From NCBI GenBank assembly GCA_026986005.1, contig JALSPK010000108.1:1-38958 (forward strand): DNA of 38,958 nucleotides. Reading direction: 5' to 3'. Both the position numbers and the translations under genes were made by a program. This DNA comes from Saprospiraceae bacterium (GTDB lineage: Bacteria; Bacteroidota; Bacteroidia; Chitinophagales; Saprospiraceae). Shown here piece after piece: positions 16,163-25,648 of this stretch; position 1 is the stretch's first letter, and every line of letters starts with the position of its first letter. The notes under the pieces are model-generated. The model saw nothing but the letters and a program-made list of their open reading frames with translations, was not told the origin of the DNA and searched no databases.

Positions 16163-17461
16163 TTAAATTTGGACTTCACCGTACAAATCAAAGTCTTCGG
16201 CATCTGTTATTTTGACATTCACGAAATCTCCTATTTTCAAGATACTATCAGTTTGAATTAATACTTCATTATCTACTTCCGGACTATCGTATTGAGTGCG
16301 ACCTATATAGTAGTTACCTTCTTTTCTGTCGATTAATACCTTAAGCTTACTGTTGATTTTTTCTGTATTTTTGTTGTATGATATTTCGCGTTGAACCTCC
16401 ATTAGCAAAGATATTCTATGTTGCTTTTCTTCATCGGAGATATCGTCTTCCAGCAAAAAAGCAGTAGTGTCTTCTTCATGAGAGTATTCAAATGCACCAA
16501 CTCTATCAAATTTATTCTCTCTAATAAAGTCTAATAATTCTTCAAAATCTGACTCGGTTTCACCAGGGAAGCCAACGATAAAAGTAGTTCGTATCGCGAT
16601 ATCAGGTATGACTTTTCTCGCATATGTGATTATATCGAGGGCATCTTTTTTAGTCGCAAACCTCTTCATTTTTTTTAATATGGAATCACTGGTATGTTGA
16701 AGAGGAATATCTAGATAATTACATATTTTATCGTGTTTTGCCATAGTGTCAATTAGCTCCATTGGAAAGCTTCCGGGATAAGTATAATGTAATCTAATCC
16801 ATTGCAAGTTTTTTATTTTTACCAGTTCATTCAATAGTTTTGAAATCGATCTCTGCCCATAAATATCAAGACCATAATAAGTCAATTCCTGTGATATTAA
16901 TATCAATTCTTTAACGCCTTTATCAACCAACTTTTTTGCTTCTAATACTAAATCTTCAATTTCTCTTGATTTGTGTTTTCCTCTCATTAAGGGAATAGCG
17001 CAAAAAGCACAACTTCTGCTGCAACCTTCTGCTATTTTCAAATAGGCATAATGAGGTGGGGTAGTAGGCAGTCTTTCCCCGAGTAGATTTTTTTTATAAT
17101 CGATATTAAATTTTGCCAAGACGTCAGAAATATTTGTACCGAAATAGCCATCAACCTCAGGTATTTCTTTTGCAAGGTCATCCTTGTATCTTTGAGATAG
17201 GCATCCGGTAACATAAAGGTTTTTTATTTCTCCTCTTTTCTTTAATTCAACAAAATCAAGGATTGTATTTATAGATTCTGCTTTAGCATCATGAATAAAG
17301 CCGCAGGTATTGATAATAATGGTATCTGTATCAATATCCCCTTTCTCATGAGACGCATCATATCCATCATTTTTCAAATGAGTGATAATATTTTCCGAAT
17401 CTATAAGGTTTTTTGAACACCCAAGAGTTATTACTGTTGTCTTTGTTTTTTTTGTTTTCAT
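16163..17461 (-). CDS. rimO: Ribosomal protein S12 methylthiotransferase RimO
   Basis: A 432-residue radical SAM enzyme. The N-terminal UPF0004 domain has the three cysteines of the auxiliary cluster: C15 in LGCSKNLIDSE, C53 in NTCGFI and C87 in VTGCLSQ. The radical SAM cluster is C147-x3-C151-x2-C154 in GCSRSCAFCAIP. A TRAM domain ends the protein (about 365-432). SKNLIDSE and the CAIPLMRG context mark RimO rather than MiaB. It adds a methylthio group to an aspartate of ribosomal protein S12. It lies 13 bp after the lipoprotein gene. Confidence 0.95.
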   Translation of the reverse strand: MKTKKTKTTVITLGCSKNLIDSENIITHLKNDGYDASHEKGDIDTDTIIINTCGFIHDAKAESINTILDFVELKKRGEIKNLYVTGCLSQRYKDDLAKEIPEVDGYFGTNISDVLAKFNIDYKKNLLGERLPTTPPHYAYLKIAEGCSRSCAFCAIPLMRGKHKSREIEDLVLEAKKLVDKGVKELILISQELTYYGLDIYGQRSISKLLNELVKIKNLQWIRLHYTYPGSFPMELIDTMAKHDKICNYLDIPLQHTSDSILKKMKRFATKKDALDIITYARKVIPDIAIRTTFIVGFPGETESDFEELLDFIRENKFDRVGAFEYSHEEDTTAFLLEDDISDEEKQHRISLLMEVQREISYNKNTEKINSKLKVLIDRKEGNYYIGRTQYDSPEVDNEVLIQTDSILKIGDFVNVKITDAEDFDLYGEVQI

Positions 17462-17474
17462 TCAATGTTTTTAA

Positions 17475-18752
17475 CTATTTACTTGCTGTATTGCCATAAT
17501 TACCATACAGCTTTGGCCAGCCACCTTTTAATAATCCAGAGTTATCTCCTTTGAAGCATTTTATTTCAAACTTACATACTACTATAATATCTCCATTTCT
17601 ATTTAGGGTGAAACTGTGGAATTGTTCGTCTGATGAAAGTCCGGTATCTTCTTCTGGTTCATAGTGTTGCTCCCACAGTATCTTTCCATTGTTATCAATT
17701 GCGGTAAGTAGCTTTGAAAAATTCATACTAATTGAATTGCCTTCATCACTCAACACGGGAGCATTTGCTGCTAAACCTTCAAATTCCCAATCTTTTTTTA
17801 ATTTAGTATTCCAAATACTTCCATTTGCTCCTGTTTTTTCAATAGTGGAAAAGGATGAAAACACATTCCCTTTAGTATCTACGCTTAGATTGCTTATTAT
17901 GATATTTTGATTCGTTTCTGAAATCCAGTTTTGATTGCCAAGAGCTGAAATTGAGAACACATATTGTTTACTATCTTTTGTCATTGCAAAAAGAAGATTA
18001 GAATTGTCATCAATTGCAATATCTTTGAATCTTCCATTTACCCCTTCGGTGGTAAAATCCTCCGGAGCAAGCCAGTTCCATATTTTTTTTGCGTTGTCAC
18101 CGGTATCCCGATATTTTAGAATAGCAAAATTTGATTTGCCGATTTCTGCTAAAACTCCAATGTAAATGTCATTTCCGTTTATACTCATAGCAAACGGAAA
18201 ATTAATTGAGTCTGAATCGGAATACTTTATTTTTGTTTCCCACACTAAGTTTCCATCAAGATTAAAGGCTTTTAAATAATTAACGCCTAAAAAATTGTTT
18301 TCTAAATAATCAGTGGTATATATTCGATCATTTGTTACAGCTATTATGTTCCCATTAATTGCGTTTTCGGTACTCCATAGTTCTGTACCTGTTTCAGCAT
18401 CTGCACAAGCGATGGACGTTCCTCTGGAATAAAATAATTTATTGTTTGAATATATTAATCTAGAAGAGATACCATTTCCATTTTTTGACCAAACCTTCTT
18501 GCCTGATTGATCTAGTTTTACAAAATCATCCTTGGAATGACTAGAAACAATTGCGTAAATGTTACTTTTTTCATCTATTGCGGGTACAGGATTTGGCAAA
18601 GAATTCATATAAACATCACCTACAGAATATGTCCATTTCAATCGGTCTGTTTTGTTGTCAGGTGGTTTGATATTATTCAAATCACAAGATGTATAAGATA
18701 CAATTAATACTACAAGCAATAAAAATAAGGGAGTTGTTTTTTTCATTTTCAT
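17475..18752 (-). CDS. Lipoprotein with PQQ-like beta-propeller repeats
   Basis: A 425-residue protein with a lipoprotein signal: hydrophobic residues 8-22 and lipobox SYTSC (Cys near 23). The body has repeated outer-strand motifs such as FVKLDQSGKKVWSKNG, CADAETGTELWSTEN, AFNLDGNLVWETKI, SALGNQNWISE and AIDNNGKILWEQHY. The recurring 'DxxGxxxW' pattern is that of PQQ-like (BamB-type) beta-propellers. The ligand or partner is unknown. It heads the operon with rimO and the dehydrogenase. Its ATG directly abuts a TTA/ATT microsatellite that forms its presumed 5' leader. Confidence 0.82.
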   Translation of the reverse strand: MKMKKTTPLFLLLVVLIVSYTSCDLNNIKPPDNKTDRLKWTYSVGDVYMNSLPNPVPAIDEKSNIYAIVSSHSKDDFVKLDQSGKKVWSKNGNGISSRLIYSNNKLFYSRGTSIACADAETGTELWSTENAINGNIIAVTNDRIYTTDYLENNFLGVNYLKAFNLDGNLVWETKIKYSDSDSINFPFAMSINGNDIYIGVLAEIGKSNFAILKYRDTGDNAKKIWNWLAPEDFTTEGVNGRFKDIAIDDNSNLLFAMTKDSKQYVFSISALGNQNWISETNQNIIISNLSVDTKGNVFSSFSTIEKTGANGSIWNTKLKKDWEFEGLAANAPVLSDEGNSISMNFSKLLTAIDNNGKILWEQHYEPEEDTGLSSDEQFHSFTLNRNGDIIVVCKFEIKCFKGDNSGLLKGGWPKLYGNYGNTASK

Positions 18753-18782
18753 TATTATTAATACTATTATTATTATTATTAT
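18751..18782. repeat. ATT trinucleotide microsatellite upstream of the lipoprotein gene
   Basis: Around ten ATT/TTA units, interrupted once by AAT ACT, run from the start codon of the minus-strand lipoprotein gene outward. Length change here would alter the leader and promoter spacing rather than the protein. Confidence 0.8.
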
Positions 18783-18948
18783 CTCGCGAAGATAGATTTT
18801 ATCATATATTGTGTCTGCATAAAAACATTGAAATTTTTAAATTTCTACTATTTTCTTGCTGATATACTAAGCCTTGATTGAATTTTGTATCTATAAAAGC
18901 TGCATTTTGTTTTTCAAAATCCTATGATGGCTTAGTAATATCTACATA

Positions 18949-21900
18949 TCATAGTTTTAATAATATCATTTTTATCCTATATGCAAGCCAATACATAACG
19001 GGTACAATAATTAAAGTCAAGAATGTTGCAAAAATGAGTCCATAAATAACAGTCCAAGCTAAAGGGCCCCAAAACTGAACATTGTCTCCACCATAAAATA
19101 TTTGAGGATCTAAATCGGAAATTAAAGTAAAGAAATTAAAATTAAATCCATATGCCATAGGCAACATACCCAATACTGTGGTTATCGCAGTCAATAATAC
19201 CGGTCTTAGCCTTGTAGTCCCTGCTTCGATAATACCTTCTTTTACTAAATCTAAAGGTAGTTTGTTGTCCGGTAACCCCAACTCTTCTCGTTTCCTTTTT
19301 ATAGAAAGATTTATATAATCTATCAAGACAATAGCATTGTTTACAACTACTCCTGCTAGTGATATAATTCCAATACCTGTCATGATGATAACAATATCTT
19401 GGCTATTTACGATCAATCCTAAAAAAACACCAATCGTACTGAACAGCACTGAAAACATAATAATAAAAGGAGAAATAATTGAATTAAACTGTGCAACAAG
19501 AAGTAAGAATATTAGAAACAGGGCAATTCCAAATGCATTTGTAAGAAATTCTGTGTTTTCTGCCTGTTCCTCTTGCTCTCCGGTAAATGTATATTCATAA
19601 CCATTTGGCATTTTATAAGTAATCATCAATGCTTTAATTCTGTCTACTATTTCATTTGCATTGTATCCTTTCAATACGTTTGAATATACAGTAACAACCC
19701 TTTTTAAATTTTTTCTCTTTACTGAAGAAAAAGTAGAAGAGTATGATACGTTGGCAACTGCCGAAATTGGGACCTGGACAATTCTTCCATTGGCAGGGTT
19801 TCTAAAAGTTACTTTTTGGTTTAGCAAATCGTTTATTTTATATCTGCTATCTTCAGACATTCTTAACATAATAGGATATTCATCTTCACCTTTTTTGAAT
19901 TTTGATATCTCTTTACCAAAAACAGAAGTCCGGATAGCATCGGATATTGAGTATGTTGACAAGCCGTATCTTCTAGCAGCTGCTCTATCTATATTAATTA
20001 ATATTTCAGGTTTTCCGATTTTTATATCAGCTTTCAGTTCTTCTATACCCGGTATATTTTGTTTGTCAATAAAATTTATAATATCTTGAGATGTAAAAAG
20101 AAGTTTGTCTATATCGTCTCCATTTATTTCTATATTAATGGGTTTGCCGGTAGGAGGTCCTCCTTTATCTTTATCTACAATAACAATCGCGCCGGCTATT
20201 CCGTAAACATTGCTTTGAATGGCTTTCATCGCATCATATGATGAAATATCTCCTCGCAAATCATCAGCAATAAAAGCTATAGTTATTCTAGCCTTATGGG
20301 GTGAAGATCCGGGTTCTTGAGGGCCATTAGGGTCTCCTGTGTTCTTGCCTATTTGAACCAATACTGACTCTACTATATCTTTGTAGGGTTCAATCGCTTT
20401 GTTTATTCTTTGTTCAAAAATCTTAACGGTTTTATCAGTCTCATTTATATCTGTGCCCATTGGTAATTCTATAAATACATTGACGAAATTGGGGTCGGTT
20501 TCAGGAAAGAATACAACCTTAGGCTTGACTATTCCGAGCAGAGACATCGAAAAAAACATCAATATAATTGTTCCAAAGAAAAGTATGATAGGCATAAATT
20601 TCTTTAGAGAGAATCGAATAAAAATATCATAAGTTTTCTCCATCCAAGGTAAGACATGATTTTTAAATACCTTTGTCAAAGGAGAAAAAGCATAATGGTT
20701 GAGAATAGAAATCAATAAAGCAAAAGCCAAGAGGTTTCTAAGCCAAAAAACTCTAATAAAATGAAAGGATATTGATGTCAAAAGAAGAACCAAAAGTAAT
20801 ATATAGAAATTTTTGATTTTTCTTTTCTTTGTTTTAATGTCAATATCCTCTTCTACAATCATAAGTTTATATGTCAAAACGGGGTTGATGACTAAAGCTA
20901 CAAATAAGGAAGAAAGAAGTACTACGATTAGAGTAAATGGCAAATAAAACATAAAACTACCAATAACACCGGGCCAAAAAGCTAATGGTAAAAAAGCCAC
21001 TAGAGTAGTAGCCGTTGATATAATAATGGGTACAGCAACCTCTCCTGCTCCATATTTAGCAGCGTCCCACTTGCTATATCCTTGCTGCATATGCCTGTAA
21101 ATATTTTCAACAACAACAATCCCATTGTCTACTAACATACCTAATGCTAAAATAAGAGCAAAAAGCACAATCATACTTAATGTTGTTCCGAAAATATCTA
21201 AAAACATTATTCCCATGAGCATAGATAATGGTATAGCAATCGCAACAAAAGTAGCATTTCTCAAACCTAAAAATAACATTAAAATCAATAAAACAAGTAT
21301 CATTCCCGATATTATACTGTTTTCGAGATTAGATACAGACTTTCGCGCTTTTATAGATTGGTCATTGAAAACAGTAATTTCCAGATCCTTTGGAAAAATG
21401 TTATTTTTTGCATTTGATACAATGCTTTTTATCTCGTCTGAAGCTATTATTAAATTCTCTCCGGCTCTTTTGATTACATCAAGGGAAAAAACAGGATGTC
21501 CATTATTCCTTGCGATGCTCGTCCTGTCTTTGAAATCAAAATCAACTGTAGCTATATCTTTAAGGTAAATGGGCTTCGCAAATAAAGATTTAACAATGAG
21601 ATTGCCCATGTCTTTAACATTTTTATATTCACCTACAATCCTTATATTTGATCTGAAACCGTTTTTTAAATATTCTCCTGCTGACATTGTTAGATTCTCG
21701 CTTTTAAATGCATTTTCAATATCTCTATATGATACTTTTAATGCATTTGTCTTAGCTATGTCAACATTTATTTTTACTTCTCTTTCTTGTGCTCCTTTAA
21801 TCACTACATCAGATATTTGATCGAGCCCTTCAATTTGATCTTCAAGGTACTCTGCAAAACTTTTTAGCTCATCATTATTGTATTTACCCGATATGTTTAT

Positions 21901-22359
21901 AGTCATTATAGGGATTTCAGAAAGGTTCAAATCTTTAACCATTGGCTCAGCTGTCAAATCATTGGGTAAATCAGGTTTGGCATTGTCTACGGCATCTTTG
22001 ACCTTTTGTTTAGCGTCTTCCAATTCTATATCTGATTCAAACTCTGCGATAATAAATGAAACATCTTGCATTGATGTGGAACTTACATTCTTGATACCTG
22101 TTATTGTGTTCAGTTTTTTCTCAATAGGCCTTGAAATAAGATTCTCGATATCTTCTGCAGAGTTTCCATAATACATTGTTGTAATAAATATTTGCGGCCA
22201 GTCTATTTCAGGCATCATCTCCTTTGGAATATCTCGATAAGATTTTAGCCCAAACATGATTATCATGAGAGTGAGTAAAAGGATGCTGGTTGCATTTTCT
22301 AATGCAAAATTTGTTAGCCAAAAACTCCTAAGGTTTATTTTCTTTTTAATATCGCTCAT
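18949..22359 (-). CDS. RND efflux pump inner-membrane permease
   Basis: A 1136-residue RND transporter. It has the usual first segment and porter domain, the TM4 signature LALGMLVDNGIVVVENIYRH (D411), the second porter domain, and the TM10 region GVVVNNAIVLIDY (about 1003-1015). It is about 90 residues longer than AcrB-type pumps. The extra part follows TM6 (about 505-590) and contains two additional hydrophobic stretches. AcrB's second TM4 aspartate is Asn412 here and its TM10 lysine is Asn, so the proton relay differs from AcrB, as in some other RND branches. It is the last gene of the tetR-tolC-adaptor-pump operon, 2 bp after the adaptor stop. Substrate unknown. Confidence 0.93.
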   Translation of the reverse strand: MSDIKKKINLRSFWLTNFALENATSILLLTLMIIMFGLKSYRDIPKEMMPEIDWPQIFITTMYYGNSAEDIENLISRPIEKKLNTITGIKNVSSTSMQDVSFIIAEFESDIELEDAKQKVKDAVDNAKPDLPNDLTAEPMVKDLNLSEIPIMTINISGKYNNDELKSFAEYLEDQIEGLDQISDVVIKGAQEREVKINVDIAKTNALKVSYRDIENAFKSENLTMSAGEYLKNGFRSNIRIVGEYKNVKDMGNLIVKSLFAKPIYLKDIATVDFDFKDRTSIARNNGHPVFSLDVIKRAGENLIIASDEIKSIVSNAKNNIFPKDLEITVFNDQSIKARKSVSNLENSIISGMILVLLILMLFLGLRNATFVAIAIPLSMLMGIMFLDIFGTTLSMIVLFALILALGMLVDNGIVVVENIYRHMQQGYSKWDAAKYGAGEVAVPIIISTATTLVAFLPLAFWPGVIGSFMFYLPFTLIVVLLSSLFVALVINPVLTYKLMIVEEDIDIKTKKRKIKNFYILLLVLLLTSISFHFIRVFWLRNLLAFALLISILNHYAFSPLTKVFKNHVLPWMEKTYDIFIRFSLKKFMPIILFFGTIILMFFSMSLLGIVKPKVVFFPETDPNFVNVFIELPMGTDINETDKTVKIFEQRINKAIEPYKDIVESVLVQIGKNTGDPNGPQEPGSSPHKARITIAFIADDLRGDISSYDAMKAIQSNVYGIAGAIVIVDKDKGGPPTGKPINIEINGDDIDKLLFTSQDIINFIDKQNIPGIEELKADIKIGKPEILINIDRAAARRYGLSTYSISDAIRTSVFGKEISKFKKGEDEYPIMLRMSEDSRYKINDLLNQKVTFRNPANGRIVQVPISAVANVSYSSTFSSVKRKNLKRVVTVYSNVLKGYNANEIVDRIKALMITYKMPNGYEYTFTGEQEEQAENTEFLTNAFGIALFLIFLLLVAQFNSIISPFIIMFSVLFSTIGVFLGLIVNSQDIVIIMTGIGIISLAGVVVNNAIVLIDYINLSIKRKREELGLPDNKLPLDLVKEGIIEAGTTRLRPVLLTAITTVLGMLPMAYGFNFNFFTLISDLDPQIFYGGDNVQFWGPLAWTVIYGLIFATFLTLIIVPVMYWLAYRIKMILLKL

Positions 22360-22361
22360 GT

Positions 22362-23519
22362 CTATTTATTTTCTTTTACCATTTCAATATCTACTAATTC
22401 TCCTTCGACAATACTGCGAGCACCTTTTGTTATCAATGTATCACCTTCTGATAAACCTGTCTTGATGACAGTTTTGCCATCATACTCCTCTCCAATTTCA
22501 ATGTATCTCTTTATAGTCTTATGCTTATCTTTTACGGTTACAACAAATGGTTTGCCACTAATTTCATATTGAATCAAATCGCTTGGAATTACAATTACAT
22601 CTTGAAGAGACAAATCATTTATAAGCAATATTGCCAATAGATTGGGCTTTAAGATATTGTTAGGGTTTTTCATCTGAACTTCGACAGCAAAAGTCCTGTT
22701 TGCCGGATTGATAGTGCTTCCTATCCTAGATATTTTATTATTTGTTTCAAAATTTAAAGCAGGAAATTTAATGTCTATTGCAGTTCCTGCTTTTACAGAC
22801 TTCAAATATGATTCCGGGGTATCTGCAATCACTTTTACCTTTCTTGTATTAAGAATTAATAATAGAGGATATCCGGGAGAGACTATCTCACCAGTTTCTA
22901 CTCTTTTACTGTCAATAACACCATAAGTAGGTGCATAGATGTTGGCTTTACGCAATTGATGGTTTATGGTAGCGATTGCCTTTTCCAATCTTTCTTTATT
23001 GTTTTTAGAGCTGAGATATTGCATCTCGGAGCCTATGTTTTGACTCCACAACCTTTTTTGTCTTTCAAATACATCTTTTGCCAATTCATAAGACTTTTTG
23101 AGCTCTTCCAATTTGTTGTCGATATCGCTCACATCTATTTTTGCAATTAATTGACCTTTCTTCACTTTATCTCCATTTTCAACATATATTGCTATTAGCC
23201 TTCCGGGAATTTCTGCACTTACTTTAGTTACTTCATCAGATTGAACAGTTCCTTGTATTTCGGAGTACTTATCAAAAGTTGATTTTTGTACGATTATACC
23301 ATTAACCAAAGTTTTTCTCTTTAATTCAGGCTGAATACTATCAATTTTATGCTGAAGAATTTTAATTTCATTTTTAAGATTCAGAGCTTCATTCTTCTTG
23401 TTCTTAATCATCTCCTGTAAACTTGATAGGTCGTTTGGAATTGGCTGAACTTCATTTTTCTTTTTGCAAGAAAATATTAATAGACTTAGAATGAAAATGA
23501 TGGATAATAATTTATTCAT
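22362..23519 (-). CDS. RND efflux periplasmic adaptor lipoprotein
   Basis: A 385-residue membrane-fusion protein. Lipobox LIFSC (Cys18) predicts a lipid anchor. A coiled coil at about 30-70 precedes the lipoyl-type segment VSAEIPGRLIAIYVENGDKVKKGQLIAKI (about 102-131). A hairpin coiled coil follows (about 134-195), then the returning lipoyl half YAPTYGVIDSKRVETGEIVSPG, and a beta-barrel with membrane-proximal domain. The N-terminal coiled coil ahead of the lipoyl half is common in Bacteroidota adaptors. It bridges the pump and the TolC-like channel encoded on either side. Confidence 0.93.
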   Translation of the reverse strand: MNKLLSIIFILSLLIFSCKKKNEVQPIPNDLSSLQEMIKNKKNEALNLKNEIKILQHKIDSIQPELKRKTLVNGIIVQKSTFDKYSEIQGTVQSDEVTKVSAEIPGRLIAIYVENGDKVKKGQLIAKIDVSDIDNKLEELKKSYELAKDVFERQKRLWSQNIGSEMQYLSSKNNKERLEKAIATINHQLRKANIYAPTYGVIDSKRVETGEIVSPGYPLLLILNTRKVKVIADTPESYLKSVKAGTAIDIKFPALNFETNNKISRIGSTINPANRTFAVEVQMKNPNNILKPNLLAILLINDLSLQDVIVIPSDLIQYEISGKPFVVTVKDKHKTIKRYIEIGEEYDGKTVIKTGLSEGDTLITKGARSIVEGELVDIEMVKENK

Positions 23520-23546
23520 TTGCTTTTTATTTATTGTTTTATAAAA

Positions 23547-24914
23547 TCAAAAACCTAGGGTAGAGAAGAGTTTTGTTTTGGCAACAAGCAATTTGTATTT
23601 TGCTTTTAATACATTTGCTTGAGCTCGGTACAAACTTTGTTCTGCTTGTGTTAGCTCAACACTTGAACCAACCCCCTCTTTATACTTTATTTTTGAGGTA
23701 TTATATATTCTTTCTGCTAATGCTAGATTTGCTTGTCTAGTGTTTAATGTCTTTATGGCATTATTGTATGCTAGTCTAGCATTGTTAACTTGGAGTTCAA
23801 TAGCACTTTTGAGACTGGTTAAATCATTTTCTGCCATTTGAAGTGATAATTTTGCCCTTTGTATTTTAGCCTTTCTTCCCAATCCATCAAAAATATTTAT
23901 TTTGAGTGACAGACCTACAAGAGAGGTTGGAAACCACTTGAGATCATCTTTGTTATTGCCTACCATTTTCTGGCTATAACTTCCAAAGCCGATTAATGTC
24001 GGGAGGTATTGGGATTTGTATCGTTCTATATTTAAGTTTTGTAGCTCCAGACTTTTTCTCAAAGTCAAAAAATCGGGCCTGCGTTCAAAATTCAAATTGT
24101 CAAAAAGTTTGGATTCATCAATTGAACTTAAAAGTGTATTTATATTATCGGATATTTCTAATGTGTCATTTATAGGGAAACCTATTGTTAATTTTAAAAC
24201 ATTTTTTACGATTATCTCCTGATTTTTAATATTCTCCCTTTCAACTTTTAGATTTTCCAAAGAAAGGTGCACTCTATCAACATCAAGTTGTTCTACAAAG
24301 CCTTCCTTATACATTTGTTGCATTTCATCCTTTAATTTTGAAAGGTTTTTTATGTTTTTGTCGAGTATTTTAATGTTCTCTTTGATTAAAAGAGCCGGGA
24401 GATATGCTTCCTTTGTTTTATCTTTTACGGATTTTATTGATGCTTCAAGCTGTTGATTAGAAAATTTTTCGTACACTTTTGAAGTTTTTAACGCAACAAT
24501 ATACTCACCGCTAAATAAAATTGAATTCAAATTGGCTCCCAATGTCAAGTTATGAGTTTGTCCGAATTTTGCTTCAAAAAATCTATCGCTTGTTTGAGGT
24601 GGTGGATGATTAATCAATTGTTCCTGTGCTAATACCCCATATACTGAAGGACTGATGAAATCCGGTAGTAGCTGTGTAGGTATGTCAAAGAAGTAGTTGT
24701 AATCTCCGCTGATAGACAGTTTGGGAAGACCAATTGCTCTAGTCTCTACCTTTTGCTCTTTGGCATCCAAGACTTTTAGTCTTGCATTGATTATCTCTGG
24801 ACTATTATTAGTAGCATAAGAAATGGCTTCATCAATACTAAATGATATCTTACTTTGGCAATAAACCGTTTGAGTCAGTAAAATAACTATTATTGGTATT
24901 TTAAAAAAATTCAT
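23547..24914 (-). CDS. TolC family outer membrane efflux protein
   Basis: A 455-residue protein with a signal peptide (1-19, ending VYCQ). It carries the duplicated outer-membrane efflux protein fold: ISFSIDEAISYATNNSPEIINARLKV near the start and RRPDFLTLRKSLELQNLNIERYKSQYLPTL in the second half, with long helices and ending YKEGVGSSVELTQAEQSLYRAQANVLKAKYKLLVAKTKL. It forms the exit channel of the tripartite pump. It starts 5 bp after the tetR stop and ends 27 bp before the adaptor start. Confidence 0.93.
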   Translation of the reverse strand: MNFFKIPIIVILLTQTVYCQSKISFSIDEAISYATNNSPEIINARLKVLDAKEQKVETRAIGLPKLSISGDYNYFFDIPTQLLPDFISPSVYGVLAQEQLINHPPPQTSDRFFEAKFGQTHNLTLGANLNSILFSGEYIVALKTSKVYEKFSNQQLEASIKSVKDKTKEAYLPALLIKENIKILDKNIKNLSKLKDEMQQMYKEGFVEQLDVDRVHLSLENLKVERENIKNQEIIVKNVLKLTIGFPINDTLEISDNINTLLSSIDESKLFDNLNFERRPDFLTLRKSLELQNLNIERYKSQYLPTLIGFGSYSQKMVGNNKDDLKWFPTSLVGLSLKINIFDGLGRKAKIQRAKLSLQMAENDLTSLKSAIELQVNNARLAYNNAIKTLNTRQANLALAERIYNTSKIKYKEGVGSSVELTQAEQSLYRAQANVLKAKYKLLVAKTKLFSTLGF

Positions 24915-24919
24915 GTATT

Positions 24920-25519
24920 TTAGTTTTTATCTAAGTTTAAATAATATTTAATTCCTTCAAATGACAAAATACCATATATATGATACTCAAAAAACTGAGT
25001 GATTAACTTCTCGTGATTTTCCTTTTTAAGATTGAAAATTGAAAGATTTGAAAAAAGCTGTAACTGCATAATATAAAATGCCGATAAAATTTTTGGATTA
25101 ATCTCATTTCTATACAATCCTTCAACAATTCCCTGTTCCAAATTTTTTTGTACTACTGATGAAATATACTTAAAATGAAATTTGTCAATTTCTTGCCATG
25201 ATTCATTATAATACTTCTTCAAATCATTCAGTATGCTATTATGTGAATCTTTGTACATATTGATCATAGTTTTGGAAATACTTACCATTACATCTATTGA
25301 ATTATTAGAGTTTTTTAGGATTCGTTCAATGATGATTTTTTCATCCTTGATCTTTCTTTTAACTATGATTTTTATCAAATTGCTTTTATTTCCAAAATAT
25401 TCATAGAGAGTCCTTTTAGATATTTTCAATCTTCTAGCTATTTCGTCCATTGTGATAGACTTTATGCCATTACTCATGAAAATATTAGAGATATTAGATA
25501 TAAGTATTTGCTTATCCAT
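24920..25519 (-). CDS. TetR/AcrR family regulator of the efflux operon
   Basis: A 199-residue regulator with an N-terminal TetR helix-turn-helix, IKSITMDEIARRLKISKRTLYEYFGNKSNLI (about 19-49), and an all-helical ligand domain. It is the first gene of the operon and 5 bp ahead of the tolC-like gene. Such regulators usually repress their own operon until a pump substrate binds. A 10-bp-arm inverted repeat lies 48 bp upstream of its start and is the obvious candidate operator. Confidence 0.93.
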   Translation of the reverse strand: MDKQILISNISNIFMSNGIKSITMDEIARRLKISKRTLYEYFGNKSNLIKIIVKRKIKDEKIIIERILKNSNNSIDVMVSISKTMINMYKDSHNSILNDLKKYYNESWQEIDKFHFKYISSVVQKNLEQGIVEGLYRNEINPKILSAFYIMQLQLFSNLSIFNLKKENHEKLITQFFEYHIYGILSFEGIKYYLNLDKN

Positions 25520-25545
25520 TTTATATTTTGAAATTTTATCGCCGG

Positions 25546-25553
25546 CAAATGTA
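25546..25553 (-). promoter_or_regulatory. -7 promoter element of the efflux operon
   Basis: The complement reads TACATTTG, a TAnnTTTG match, 26 bp before the tetR start. The position of the expected -33 element falls inside the inverted repeat at 25567-25594. Confidence 0.45.
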
Positions 25554-25566
25554 TAATTCTTTATCA

Positions 25567-25594
25567 GAAAACTTTAATAATTGCTAAAGTTTTC
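25567..25594. promoter_or_regulatory. Candidate TetR operator palindrome
   Basis: GAAAACTTTA (25567-25576) and TAAAGTTTTC (25585-25594) are perfect 10-bp inverted arms around an 8-bp spacer. Size and symmetry fit a TetR dimer site. The position overlaps the -33 region of the presumed efflux promoter, where binding would block RNA polymerase. Confidence 0.6.
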
Positions 25595-25648
25595 AAGAAA
25601 ATATCGTGTTTTTACGACGAAATGGTCAAAAATCAGGATGAAATGTGG

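Noticed and set aside
21125-21568. Plus-strand open frame of 147 codons and several others opposite the RND pump
   Set aside because: They are shadows of a gene with clear pump motifs; none shows a recognisable domain.
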